In this document: one piece after another, positions 32,466 to 40,309 of the stretch
Layout of the letters: every line of letters starts with the position of its first letter
Numbering within the stretch: position 1 is the stretch's first letter
Assembly (NCBI GenBank): GCA_904420505.1
Contig: CAJFVS010000077.1
Span: 1-41,760 of the forward strand
Length of the DNA: 41,760 nt
Source: Candidatus Alloruminococcus vanvlietii
GTDB taxonomy: Bacteria > Bacillota > Clostridia > Oscillospirales > Ruminococcaceae
Direction of reading: 5' to 3'
The notes under the pieces: generated by a model
The model's database searches: none
What the model was told of the DNA's origin: nothing
The model's input: only the letters and a program-made list of their open reading frames with translations
Made by a program: the position numbers and the translations under genes

Positions 32466-32849
32466 GCAAAAAAACGCTACCAAAGCAAAGCCGCCTTTTG
32501 GGTGCGGCGGCTTTTGGGGAATGCTGTGCGCGTTTGTTTTTTGCAGCAACCCAAGAACGCCGCTGCATAAGGCGGCATGCAGTATTGGCCCTGCTAAAGG
32601 GTGTGCGGGACAAAAGCCGCAAGCTTAAAAACCCGGCGTGTTTTGGCGGGTGCAAGGCGCAAAGCTGCAAAAAAGCGGGCAGGAAACCATTCCATTTCCT
32701 GTCCGCTTTTTGTTATAAGCTGTTTGCCGGCCGGTTTGTTTGTATGCTTGCCGGCGGCCGGCTTTGTATTGCGCCGCTTTTGCAATGGGGCGCCTTTTTG
32801 CGGGGCATCCAGCCAAAGCGGCTGTACGGCTGTATTTTTTAAGGGGCCA
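32466..32849. other. Gene-free spacer between convergent genes
   Basis: About 380 bases of GC-rich spacer with the minus-strand terminator inside. Open frames on both strands have no ribosome site. Words such as TTTGCC/GGCAAA and AAAGCGGCATGC are frequent, as in 30238-30689. Confidence 0.45.
32671..32711 (-). terminator. Terminator of the Gld-type ABC operon
   Basis: Minus strand AAAAGCGG-CAGGAAA pairs with TTTCCTG-CCGCTTTT and continues with TT. It lies about 140 bases past the DUF4340 stop. Confidence 0.75.
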
Positions 32850-34280
32850 TCAATACCCGGAGGTAACGGTTTGGCCGTTTAGCACCTTCTGGCAGTCGCT
32901 GCGGATTTTTTCCACAAAGGCAACGCGCATGGTGAAAAAGCCGTCTTCTTCGTTTAGCACCGGCATAACCATGCGTTCATCGTAGGTGACAAAACGCAGG
33001 ACATCGTCGGTTCCGTCTTTTAAGTGGTATTCTATGCGCATTTGCTCTTGCATCTGGCTTACATCCGTCTGGCCGATATAATTTTCCCCGCGTGAACCCA
33101 CCAGCACATTGTAAAAGCTGGTCATCACATCGGAGGAAATTTCCACCCCGTTGCTTTCGCCTTTCAAAGCGCCGTCTTCTTCTGTTAGGGTAAAGTCATA
33201 CCGGTCGCCGTCTGCAAATATTACCGAGAAGCCTTCCACCTGTTCGTAATCGGGAATATACAAATCGCGCGAAACCAGGTTTTCAAAGGTGTAATCCAAA
33301 AACGGCAAAGCGCTTTGGGCAATTTTGTACACCAAATCCACGCCCTGCACCTGCATATAGCAGTAGCCTTCTTCATCGGCAGCGGAAAGGGAAGCGTCTA
33401 CGGTGTAAATTTTGCCTTCTTCCTCGTCGCCTATTAACTCATAGGTCAGCACAAAATGGATAGCAGGCGCATCCAAGCCGTATTCGGCAATCTGCTCTTG
33501 GGTGGGGGATATGCAAACGACTTCGTCGGCTGCAATGCCAAAAAAGCTGTATAAAAAGTCCGAGCCGTTTTCGTTGTCCAGCCTTGCTTCAAAAGGTTGG
33601 GTAAACAGGTAGGAATTGACCGTTTCGGCGTCCGGGTCTTCCGGCTCGATGGTGATGGTCTGCGCGCCTTCCTGCTCAATCTGGATGGTATGCGCCAGCG
33701 GGAACTGGGAGGTATTGGAAGCCGACGGGGTAATAAGCGTGTCGATATACGCGCGCTCGCCCTTCAGGGCCATCTCCAGGTTGGCTACGCGCACCAGGTG
33801 CACGGTTTGGCTGTCGCCCAGCTGGGCATAATAGCCGTCGCCGGTGGGGGCCATATCGCCCACCCGGAATTGCTGGGTGGTGCCGTCCTCACAGGTGATA
33901 TCGATGGTGGCCTGCGCAGGGGAAAGCCCGTATTTTTCCAAATCCTCGGGGTTTTCTTCCACCACGCGGGTCGATTGAAACGCACTGGCCGTATCCACCA
34001 GGTCGGAATAAGCGGTATCATCCTTGGCAAAGGCTTCCAAGCCTTCAATCATCCAGGTGTCGTCCTCCTGCTTTTGGGCCACAAAAGAACCTTCCGCATT
34101 GCTCACGGCAATGGAGGTAATCGCCGAGGTTTCCACCTTAAACAATTCATCGTATCCGCCGGTGGTGTAAACCGGCTCGGGCCCTTCTTTTTCGGGCAGG
34201 GCCATTACAAACACCAGCACCACAGCCAGCACCACAATGATGCCGGCCATCGCCGCTAAAGTTTTGGCTTGTTTGCTCAT
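32850..34280 (-). CDS. DUF4340 protein, last gene of the Gld-type operon
   Basis: 476 residues with one N-terminal membrane segment (KTLAAMAGIIVVLAVVLVFV) and a large extracytoplasmic part made of repeated beta-rich DUF4340 units (ITSIAVSNAEGSFVAQKQED, IDITCEDGTTQQFRVGDMAP, HTIQIEQEGAQTITIEPED). Its ATG overlaps the preceding TAA by one base and is preceded by GCAGGAGGC, so the start at 34280 is preferred over the upstream 34304. DUF4340 proteins commonly follow gldFG-type genes; the exact job is not known. Confidence 0.87.
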   Translation of the reverse strand: MSKQAKTLAAMAGIIVVLAVVLVFVMALPEKEGPEPVYTTGGYDELFKVETSAITSIAVSNAEGSFVAQKQEDDTWMIEGLEAFAKDDTAYSDLVDTASAFQSTRVVEENPEDLEKYGLSPAQATIDITCEDGTTQQFRVGDMAPTGDGYYAQLGDSQTVHLVRVANLEMALKGERAYIDTLITPSASNTSQFPLAHTIQIEQEGAQTITIEPEDPDAETVNSYLFTQPFEARLDNENGSDFLYSFFGIAADEVVCISPTQEQIAEYGLDAPAIHFVLTYELIGDEEEGKIYTVDASLSAADEEGYCYMQVQGVDLVYKIAQSALPFLDYTFENLVSRDLYIPDYEQVEGFSVIFADGDRYDFTLTEEDGALKGESNGVEISSDVMTSFYNVLVGSRGENYIGQTDVSQMQEQMRIEYHLKDGTDDVLRFVTYDERMVMPVLNEEDGFFTMRVAFVEKIRSDCQKVLNGQTVTSGY

Positions 34281-35788
34281 TACAAATGCCTCCTGCGAAG
34301 CCATACGGTAATGCCGGTGCCCAAAATAACAACCGGCAGCACACCGATGAAGAGTACGGCGTAAATCAAAGCGGTCTGGGAGCTCATACCCAGGTAGTTC
34401 AGCACCGATACCGGCAAAATTTCCACCGAGTTTTCGTTGGGGGTTAACTGGTTAAAGGCGCCCAGCCAGTAAAGGCCGTTGCCCAAAGTAGAAGAATTGA
34501 GATACTGCGAGTTAAACGAATCATACGAAGCCACGGCAAACACGCTGGATACCGTCTCGCTCGACGCTGTCTGCCCGCGTTTTGCACGGATAAGCGCGGC
34601 GGTAGGCCCGGTGATTTCGGGGTTTTGCCAGTCAAAATTCTCGGTATCCGCATCCGGTTTTAACACCCCTACCGAAGAAGCAAACTCCAGCAGCACTTCG
34701 GTGGTGGTGTTTTCGTTTGTTTCAAACAGCTGGGTCATGTACCGGCTGTAGGGCATTACCATAAACAAATTGTTGGCCTGCACCGTTTTGGAGAACACAT
34801 CGTCGGTGTAGTTGGGCACCACATAGCTTACATCCTGGGTAACCATGCGGCTTAAATCGGTTTCGTATACAAGGCCGGTTTCAATGCCAATGCCCCATTC
34901 GGCCAAAAACGCCTCCAAATTGGGCAGTTCGGGCTGGGTGGCGTCGGCGATGTAAAACAGGTTTTTGCCAAACTCGCCGTTGTTGTATAAATAATCGTCC
35001 AGTTTTTTCAAATCCTCCTCGCGAAGGTCGCGGGTGGGGGCGGACAAAATTAAAATTTCGGTTTCCGGGTCGATATCCTCGGTCATCAACGCCACTTCGT
35101 ATACGTCAAAGGCGTTGGCGGTTAAAATATCGGTAAAGCCGCTAATATCGCCAATGGCCGTACCGGTCGTCGAATCGGTATCGGCAAAGCCGGTGATCAC
35201 CCCTACCTTGGGCAGCTCTTTGGAGGCCACCTGAATAATCGAGGAGGTCATAATCTGCTCGGCGTAAGACATAATAGAGCCGTCTTCGCCATACCCATAC
35301 AGCGATAAAAGCGAAAATTTGGTTGAACGCAGCTCGCTTGTGACCAAAACGTCATACGGGGTCAGGTCCATATCCGGGTACTGGGAGACAAAGGTGGGGT
35401 TTTGGTACAAATCCACATACCGCACGGTGATGTTGTCCGAATGCTTGGCGTAATCCTCCAGCACGTTAATGGCCTGCGCCAAATATTTGCCGTAATTCAC
35501 CGTTTCATCGCGGTCGCTTAACACAATCATCTCCACCGGGGTGTCCAACTGCTCTAAATAGTCCAAAGAGTCCTGCGTGATTTGGAACGTCCCCTCACTG
35601 GTGATGTCTAAGGACAAATCCACAGCGTTGTTTAACGCGTTGACCATCACGTTTAGCAGGATAACCACTACCACAAACAGCACGGTAAACGCCGTGGCAA
35701 ACCCGCCGTAGCGGAATTTGCGCGATTTGAAAAAGCTTTCTTTTTTGGGGGATTGCCCCTTTTCTGCTTTTTTGCGCCTAATGCCCAT
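34280..35788 (-). CDS. GldG-like auxiliary component of an ABC transporter
   Basis: 502 residues. Short cytoplasmic N-terminus rich in Lys, one membrane segment (about residues 35-57), a large extracytoplasmic part with the GldG/DUF4350-like signatures VDLSLDITSEGTFQITQDSL and VLSDRDETVNYGKYLAQAIN, and a C-terminal membrane segment just before RRRHL. I prefer ATG 35788 over GTG 35797 because AAAGGAGG is 8 bases upstream of it and its A is the last base of the previous stop (TAATG). It belongs to the operon with the permease and ATPase. Confidence 0.88.
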   Translation of the reverse strand: MGIRRKKAEKGQSPKKESFFKSRKFRYGGFATAFTVLFVVVVILLNVMVNALNNAVDLSLDITSEGTFQITQDSLDYLEQLDTPVEMIVLSDRDETVNYGKYLAQAINVLEDYAKHSDNITVRYVDLYQNPTFVSQYPDMDLTPYDVLVTSELRSTKFSLLSLYGYGEDGSIMSYAEQIMTSSIIQVASKELPKVGVITGFADTDSTTGTAIGDISGFTDILTANAFDVYEVALMTEDIDPETEILILSAPTRDLREEDLKKLDDYLYNNGEFGKNLFYIADATQPELPNLEAFLAEWGIGIETGLVYETDLSRMVTQDVSYVVPNYTDDVFSKTVQANNLFMVMPYSRYMTQLFETNENTTTEVLLEFASSVGVLKPDADTENFDWQNPEITGPTAALIRAKRGQTASSETVSSVFAVASYDSFNSQYLNSSTLGNGLYWLGAFNQLTPNENSVEILPVSVLNYLGMSSQTALIYAVLFIGVLPVVILGTGITVWLRRRHL

Positions 35789-36492
35789 TAGCTCCACCTC
35801 CTTTTGTCAATTACGCGGATGGTCAGGAACAAAAAGATCGCCGCCATACTTACAAAAAATACAATATCAACTAAGTTGACGATACCATAGGTAAAGTTGG
35901 TGTAATGGCTGTAAAACGAAATGGCGCTAAGCAGGTTTTTCAGCCAGTCAAACGGGATGATGGAAAGGAAGGTGTCCATCAAATACAAAAGCAGCACCAG
36001 TGCAAAGCTGGCAATGGCCGAAACAATCTGGCTTTCGGTTAAAGAGGAGATAAACAGGCCGATGGAAATAAGCGCGCCGCCCATAAACAAAAGCCCTAAC
36101 AAGTTTGCCAGCACCACCATCCAGTCCACGGTGGCGTACATGGAAAGCACAAACGCATATACAACCGTGATAAGAACACCCAGCGCAAACATAATAAGCG
36201 CCGCAAAATATTTGCCCAGCACAATCGACCCCAAGGAAATGGGGGAGGTAAGCAGGGCTTGGTCGGTTTTCTGGCGTTTTTCATCGCTTAACAGCTTCAT
36301 GGTTAAAAGCGGGATGACAAACAGCACAATGGTAAACAGCGATTGGAACGTGTACTCAATATCCGCGATGTTGGCGCTTAAATTGTTGGCATAAAAGAAA
36401 ATGCCGGCAAAAATATAAAACACCGCCAGATAAATATAACCGATGGGGGAGGTAAAATACGACCCCAGCTCGCGTTTGATAATGGCAGCCAT
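35788..36492 (-). CDS. ABC-2 permease, GldF-like
   Basis: 234 residues, six hydrophobic segments, typical GldF/NosY-type permease. The N-terminal amphipathic part reads MAAIIKRELGSYFTSPIGY, followed by FAGIFFYANNLS and the segment LLSDEKRQKTDQALLTSPIS between membrane segments 2 and 3, which is the ABC-2 coupling region. AGGAGGAGG precedes the ATG. In the same operon, the ATPase ends 3 bases before. Confidence 0.9.
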   Translation of the reverse strand: MAAIIKRELGSYFTSPIGYIYLAVFYIFAGIFFYANNLSANIADIEYTFQSLFTIVLFVIPLLTMKLLSDEKRQKTDQALLTSPISLGSIVLGKYFAALIMFALGVLITVVYAFVLSMYATVDWMVVLANLLGLLFMGGALISIGLFISSLTESQIVSAIASFALVLLLYLMDTFLSIIPFDWLKNLLSAISFYSHYTNFTYGIVNLVDIVFFVSMAAIFLFLTIRVIDKRRWS

Positions 36493-36495
36493 GAA

Positions 36496-37665
36496 TCAAT
36501 CCTCCTCCTTTTTGGCATCCGTCTCGTCCGGGTTTGCTTCGGGCCCGTCTTCCTCATGGGGCGTATCGCCGGCCGGCAGGTGCTCGTTTTCGTCCTGCGG
36601 CAAAGCCTCTTCTTGGGCGGCGCTACCGGTTTCGCCTTCATTTAAAGAAGCAGGCTGTTCTTGCCCGTCCGGGCTTTCGGTTTCGCCCGCATCGCCTTGC
36701 GCTTGTTCTGCGTCTGCATCTTTGGTTTGCTCCGCTTCGTCGTTTTGGATCAACTCTAAGAACACATCCTCCAGCGAAAGCTCTTCGTTTTTCAAGCTCA
36801 GCAGTGCCAGACGTTTGGCGGCTAAAGCAAAGTTTAACTCGCGGCGGATATCCGCATTCTCCTGCGGTTCAATCTGGTAATCGGCGGTTTCGCCTTCCAG
36901 CGTTTTGATGACTTCTACATTCTTCACGCCCGGCACGGTGCGGATGGTCTGCAAGACCTGCTGCTGTTCCCCTTCTACACGGGCCACCAGATTGTGGTGC
37001 GATAAGCTTTGGGTGAGGTGTTCGGGGGTGTCGTCGGCCACCAGTTTGCCTTTGGAAATCACAATCACGCGGTCGCATACGGCCTGCACTTCCGGCAGGA
37101 TATGGGACGAGAGGATAACCGTATGCTTTTGGCCCAAATCTTGAATCAAATTGCGGATTTCAATAATCTGCTGCGGGTCCAGCCCTACGGTGGGTTCATC
37201 CAAAATCAAAACCGGCGGGTTGCCAAGCAACGCCTGCGCCAGCCCTACGCGCTGCTTATACCCTTTGGAAAGGTTTTTGATAAGCCGGTGCTGCACATCG
37301 CTAATTTTTACGGTTTGGCAAATTTCGTCGATGTGTTTATCCCGCGGGAGCGTTACTTTTTTCAGCTCATACATAAAACGCAGGTACCCCTGTACTGTCA
37401 TATCCATATACAGCGGGGGCTGTTCGGGCAGGTAGCCAATTTTCTTTTTGGCTTTTATTGGTTCTTCTAGGATATCCACGCCGTCAATCTTTACCGTACC
37501 CGATGTGGATGAGATATACCCGGTAATGATATTCATTGTAGTGGATTTGCCAGCGCCGTTAGGGCCTAAAAAACCCAGTATCTGCCCTTGGTCGACAGTA
37601 AAGCTAATGTCGTCCACCGCACGCTTGGCCCCATAGTGCTTCGATAGATGGATTACCTCTATCAT
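36496..37665 (-). CDS. ABC transporter ATPase, GldA-like, with a long acidic C-terminal tail
   Basis: 389 residues. Walker A GPNGAGKST at 34-42, Q-loop near YLPEQPP, ABC signature LSKGYKQR at 131-138, Walker B VLILDEP at 151-157, and the switch His in LSSHI. Residues to about 310 match the usual GldA/NatA length. The last 75-80 residues are an unusual Glu/Asp/Gln/Ala-rich tail (DAEQAQGDAGETES, EEALPQDENEHLPAGDTP) of the kind seen as a disordered extension. First gene of the four-gene operon. CAGGAGGGA precedes the ATG. The cargo is unknown. Confidence 0.9.
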   Translation of the reverse strand: MIEVIHLSKHYGAKRAVDDISFTVDQGQILGFLGPNGAGKSTTMNIITGYISSTSGTVKIDGVDILEEPIKAKKKIGYLPEQPPLYMDMTVQGYLRFMYELKKVTLPRDKHIDEICQTVKISDVQHRLIKNLSKGYKQRVGLAQALLGNPPVLILDEPTVGLDPQQIIEIRNLIQDLGQKHTVILSSHILPEVQAVCDRVIVISKGKLVADDTPEHLTQSLSHHNLVARVEGEQQQVLQTIRTVPGVKNVEVIKTLEGETADYQIEPQENADIRRELNFALAAKRLALLSLKNEELSLEDVFLELIQNDEAEQTKDADAEQAQGDAGETESPDGQEQPASLNEGETGSAAQEEALPQDENEHLPAGDTPHEEDGPEANPDETDAKKEED

Positions 37666-37963
37666 GGTCGTCCCTCCTGTTTTTGGTTGATGCTAGTATC
37701 ATTAAAAGTGTAGCAAAATACCCATTTTAAAATGTAAACAAATGGTAAAGAAAGCTTGAAAACAATTTCCTTGCTTGTGCAACATGTGAAAAATACCCAG
37801 GATATATGCTTTCATTATTATAGTCGCTTTGTAAACCAATGTAAACGCCTTGCCGAAAGCAAAGCGCCGCCGACCATGTTGCAAAACTATGTTTTTGCAG
37901 CATTCACGCCCTAGCAGCAATATTTGCAGCGTTTTTAGCAGGTAAAAATTCCTTTTTGCAGTG
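37666..37963. other. AT-rich divergent intergenic region
   Basis: About 300 bases between the ABC operon and the tRNA-Arg promoter. AT-rich near the ABC side; GATACT at about 37693 on the minus strand may be part of the operon promoter, but no good -35 pairs with it. No gene. Confidence 0.45.
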
Positions 37964-37992
37964 TTGACAAGCCCGATGAAATATGCTATTAT
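37964..37992 (+). promoter_or_regulatory. Promoter of tRNA-Arg
   Basis: TTGACA (37964-37969), 17-base spacer, TATTAT (37987-37992). Confidence 0.75.
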
Positions 37993-38002
37993 AATTTAGC
38001 TG

Positions 38003-38057
38003 TAAGGGTAAGGTAGACGGTTGGGTTCCTATCCAAAGGGTCAAACGGTTATCCTTA
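38003..38057 (+). other. Structured leader in front of tRNA-Arg
   Basis: TAAGGGTAA (38003-38011) can pair with TTATCCTTA (38049-38057) with one G-U, and TTGG (38021-38024) with CCAA (38033-38036) inside. This puts a stem-loop of about 55 bases between the promoter and the tRNA. It may be a processing signal for RNase P or other nucleases; nothing in the sequence identifies it further. Confidence 0.45.
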
Positions 38058-38071
38058 TCTCGGTTTTATAC

Positions 38072-38148
38072 GCGCTCGTAGCTCAGCTGGATAGAGTGAC
38101 TGGCTACGAACCAGTAGGTCAGGGGTTCGAGTCCCTTCGGGCGCGCCA
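38072..38148 (+). tRNA. tRNA-Arg (anticodon ACG)
   Basis: Cloverleaf of 77 bases with encoded CCA. Acceptor GCGCTCG pairs with CGGGCGC, anticodon stem ACTGG/CCAGT holds CTACGAA, anticodon ACG, and the T-loop GTTCGAGTC is intact. Its 3' end is a common integrase target; an integrase remnant lies 150 bases beyond. Confidence 0.95.
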
Positions 38149-38160
38149 AACGCAGCAGTG

Positions 38161-38205
38161 ATGCGGGTTTAGACGATTATCGTTTGAGCCCGCGTCTTTT
38201 TTGTT
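38161..38205 (+). terminator. Terminator of tRNA-Arg
   Basis: GCGGGTTTAGACGAT pairs with ATCGTTTGAGCCCGC (long stem with one mismatch) followed by GTCTTTTTTG. Confidence 0.85.
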
Positions 38206-38294
38206 TTTCGCTTGTCCATTCTATAACAAGCAAAAAGGCAAAAAAGTAAAGGTGAAAAATGAGCCATTTTCTTCTAATAACTTCCTAATAAATA

Positions 38295-38846
38295 TTAGGG
38301 CTGCGTTTTTTGTGCAAGGAGTGCAAGAAGAATCTGGTTTTGCAGCTGGGGGTCTTGTTTGATTTTGCATATCAAACTTTCCACGCTGTCATTTTGCTGC
38401 TTCTTCGCACCTTTGGCTTGCACATACCGGTTGTTGTAATCGGTCATTTCCCTGTCCATTTTTTTGACAAGGTTCAGCCGGTTGTTCTGCATGATATGCG
38501 CGTATACATCCAGCAAAATTTTCGCGTCTGCATGGCCGGAATCGGCTTGTACCGATTTGATGTCCCCTTGGCTTTCCACAAGTTTGTAGGTTGTACTGGA
38601 ATGTCGTAAACCATGGAAAACCAGTTGAGGGACTTCTAAATCTTTTGCATATTTTTGCTGCCATGCCGTAAACCATTTTTCCAGGAGATTTGGTTCAATC
38701 GGGTCGCCGTTGTCGTGGCAAAACAGCAGCCCGTAGTCATGGTATTGTTTTCCAAGCTTTTTCTTGCACTCGTTAATCGTTTCTATACGCTTTTTCAATT
38801 CCTCGCGTAATGGCCCTGTTAAATATAAGGGTGACCGTTTTCGTAG
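38295..38846 (-). pseudogene. Tyrosine-recombinase (integrase) C-terminal remnant
   Basis: The catalytic C-terminal half of a phage/ICE-type tyrosine integrase. Seen: HGLRHSSTTYKL with the Arg and His of the HxLRH box, then SGHADAKILLDVYAHIM with the late His and the Tyr nucleophile. In frame upstream of the first usable start (TTG 38798) the sequence reads SPLYLTGPLREELKKRIE, the usual lead-in of the catalytic domain. There is no arm-binding or core-binding N-terminal domain and no first catalytic Arg block. Upstream the frame runs into a sigma-factor gene in another frame, so the 5' half was apparently lost by deletion. It lies next to tRNA-Arg, the likely original target. Confidence 0.85.
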
Positions 38847-39075
38847 TTTTGATGATATAAGACGGGACGGCCTTCTCAGGCAGGCGCTTGATAGTTTCCA
38901 CTTTGCCGATCAACTTGATAAAAGCATCGTGCGCTAAGTCATCGGCTTTGTCTGGCTCCCTGGTGAAGGTAAGAGCATACCGTTTCATCGAGAGAAAGTA
39001 TTTTTCATACAGCCTTTCCAGATATTCCATATCTGGATTATCTTCGCCGCCGGGAACCAGTAAAAATATCATCAT
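38773..39075 (-). pseudogene. Sigma-70-like factor, truncated after region 2, fused to the integrase remnant
   Basis: 100 codons from ATG 39075. The first 80 match region 2 of the ECF-like sigma factors common in Clostridia: YLERLYEKYFLSMKRYALTF, DKADDLAHDAFIKLIGKVET, then AVPSYIIKTTKTV. Region 4 is missing; the last 15 residues (about AITRGIEKAYRND) are read out of frame through the 5' end of the integrase remnant, whose real frame overlaps here. I take the two as the product of a deletion between a sigma gene and an integrase gene. It has its own promoter (39167-39195). A short stand-alone product might still be made. Confidence 0.75.
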
Positions 39076-39166
39076 TTTTTCGTCCCTTATGTTTGAGATT
39101 TTGGGTTGGTGATTGTTTTACAATGCTAAACGTATGAAAGAAGAATAACCCTCTCTTGTCTAATTT

Positions 39167-39213
39167 AGTATAAGGCTAACTTTCCAATTAGTCAATAATC
39201 TTACCCAATTGGA
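39167..39213 (-). promoter_or_regulatory. Promoter of the truncated sigma gene with overlapping dyad operator
   Basis: Minus strand TTGACT (39195-39190), 17-base spacer, TATACT (39172-39167). A dyad TCCAATT (39183-39189) / AATTGGA (39207-39213) has one half-site inside the spacer and the other just upstream of the -35. The divergent XRE protein at 39255 is the likely repressor. Confidence 0.7.
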
Positions 39214-39254
39214 ATGAATTTTTATTTAAAATGTGGTAATAAAGGGGTGAGATT

Positions 39255-39560
39255 GTGCTTTTGGGAGAGAAGATAAAATTATTAAGAATTAGTAAAGGGC
39301 TATCCCAAGAGCAATTGGGTTTACGTCTTGGCGTTAAGGGAAGTCAAGTGAGCCGTTATGAAACTGGCGAACGTTTGCCTCCCCTAGATGTGGTTGTTAA
39401 ATTGGGACAAATATTTAATGTTACGACTGACTATCTCTTAGGGGTTAAATTATCCGAAAGGGATGTTTTAATTTTAGATGTTGGACAGTTAAACGAAAAG
39501 CAACGCGATTGCGTTGCTCAGGTGTTAAACGCAGTAATTGAAGGGTTTATAGCTAATTAG
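39255..39560 (+). CDS. XRE-family repressor
   Basis: 101 residues. A canonical helix-turn-helix of the cro/C1 type occupies residues 4-60 (EKIKLLRISKGLSQEQLGLR, SQVSRYETGERLPPLD, LGQIFNVTTDYLLG). The rest is a short helical tail. The start is GTG 39255, with AAGGGGTGA upstream. It is divergent from the truncated sigma gene and probably controls it and itself through the dyad at 39183-39213. The dyad contains its likely AATTGGA half-sites. Confidence 0.88.
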   Translation: MLLGEKIKLLRISKGLSQEQLGLRLGVKGSQVSRYETGERLPPLDVVVKLGQIFNVTTDYLLGVKLSERDVLILDVGQLNEKQRDCVAQVLNAVIEGFIAN

Positions 39561-39586
39561 CCACCGATTTTGTCGGTGGCTTTTTG
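39560..39586 (+). terminator. Terminator, copy 1 of a repeated hairpin
   Basis: GCCACCG-ATTTTGT-CGGTGGC (39560-39580) and a run of T. Stem identical to the two hairpins at 39931 and 40673; loop differs. Confidence 0.88.
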
Positions 39587-39597
39587 TAACGGGCCAC

Positions 39598-39626
39598 TTG
39601 TTTTTTGCTTAGGCATCCTGTAAAAT
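39598..39626 (+). promoter_or_regulatory. Promoter of the coiled-coil gene
   Basis: TTGTTT (39598-39603), 17-base spacer, TAAAAT (39621-39626). It starts 12 bases after the preceding terminator. Confidence 0.6.
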
Positions 39627-39662
39627 AAGAACTAGTAACGGGAGCAGTAAGGGGGCGCACAG

Positions 39663-39923
39663 ATGGACGAGAATAAGATCGTAGAGTTATTACAGAATTT
39701 AACCACAAATGTCGCCAACATGCAGGCGAATATGGCGACCAAACAGGATTTGGCAAGAGTTGAAGCCAAAGTAGATGGTTTGGAAACCAAAGTTGACAGC
39801 CTGGATGAAAAGGTAGAAAAAAACAGCGGTGCGCTTGAATATATCATCGACTGGGTAGACCGAATTGATAGGGAACAAAAAAACTTGGTTGATATTGTCA
39901 AACACACTGCCTCAAATTATTAA
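39663..39923 (+). CDS. Small coiled-coil protein
   Basis: 86 residues, nearly all charged or polar, with a heptad-type pattern (LARVEAKVDGLETKVDSLDEKVEKNSGAL) that should form a coiled coil from about residue 25 to 60. The start ATG has GGGGGCG upstream, a fair site. It has its own promoter and terminator. Similar small coiled-coil proteins occur in phages and mobile islands, but the function is unknown. Confidence 0.72.
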   Translation: MDENKIVELLQNLTTNVANMQANMATKQDLARVEAKVDGLETKVDSLDEKVEKNSGALEYIIDWVDRIDREQKNLVDIVKHTASNY

Positions 39924-39930
39924 AATGAAA

Positions 39931-39957
39931 GCCACCGATCTTGCCGGTGGCTTTTCT
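39931..39957 (+). terminator. Terminator, copy 2 of the repeated hairpin
   Basis: GCCACCG-ATCTTGC-CGGTGGC (39931-39951) followed by TTTTC. Same stem as copies 1 and 3; with the flanks AATGAAA and TTTT it matches copy 3 in 33 of 34 bases. Confidence 0.88.
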
Positions 39958-39958
39958 A

Positions 39959-39987
39959 TTTACTTTATAGCATAATTCGGGTATAAT
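39959..39987 (+). promoter_or_regulatory. Promoter of the toxin-antitoxin pair
   Basis: TTTACT (39959-39964), 17-base spacer, perfect TATAAT (39982-39987), 37 bases before the antitoxin start. It overlaps the T-run of the preceding terminator. Confidence 0.7.
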
Positions 39988-40024
39988 ATAGGCAGAATAT
40001 AGCTATATAAAAGGAGGTTGTCTT

Positions 40025-40309
40025 ATGAACATTCGTCCGTCTGCTGCCATAAGGCAGAATTACAATGAGATAGCCGAACTGTGCAGGAAAACGTCCGAGC
40101 CGGTCTTTCTTACCAAAAACGGCGAAGGCGATCTTGTAGTCATGGACATAGATACCTATAACCGGAAAGAAAAAATGCTCAAGCTGCGTGAGGCGCTTTT
40201 GACAGTAGAAGAAGATCGTCTGCATGGAAATGAAGGTTATTCGATTAGCGAAGTAGCGGCGATGATGCAAGACGCAATCGAGGAGGTAACGAAGCATGGA
40301 AACCGATAA
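40025..40309 (+). CDS. Phd/YefM-type antitoxin
   Basis: 94 residues. The N-terminal half (NIRPSAAIRQNYNEIAELCR, then EPVFLTKNGEGDLVVMDIDTY) is the Phd/YefM DNA-binding fold; the C-terminal half (helical, ISEVAAMMQDAIEEV) would neutralise the toxin. AAAGGAGG lies just before the ATG. The toxin gene overlaps by 14 bases, the common arrangement. DNA binding and autoregulation are expected from the family; the dyad has not been identified. Confidence 0.9.
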   Translation: MNIRPSAAIRQNYNEIAELCRKTSEPVFLTKNGEGDLVVMDIDTYNRKEKMLKLREALLTVEEDRLHGNEGYSISEVAAMMQDAIEEVTKHGNR

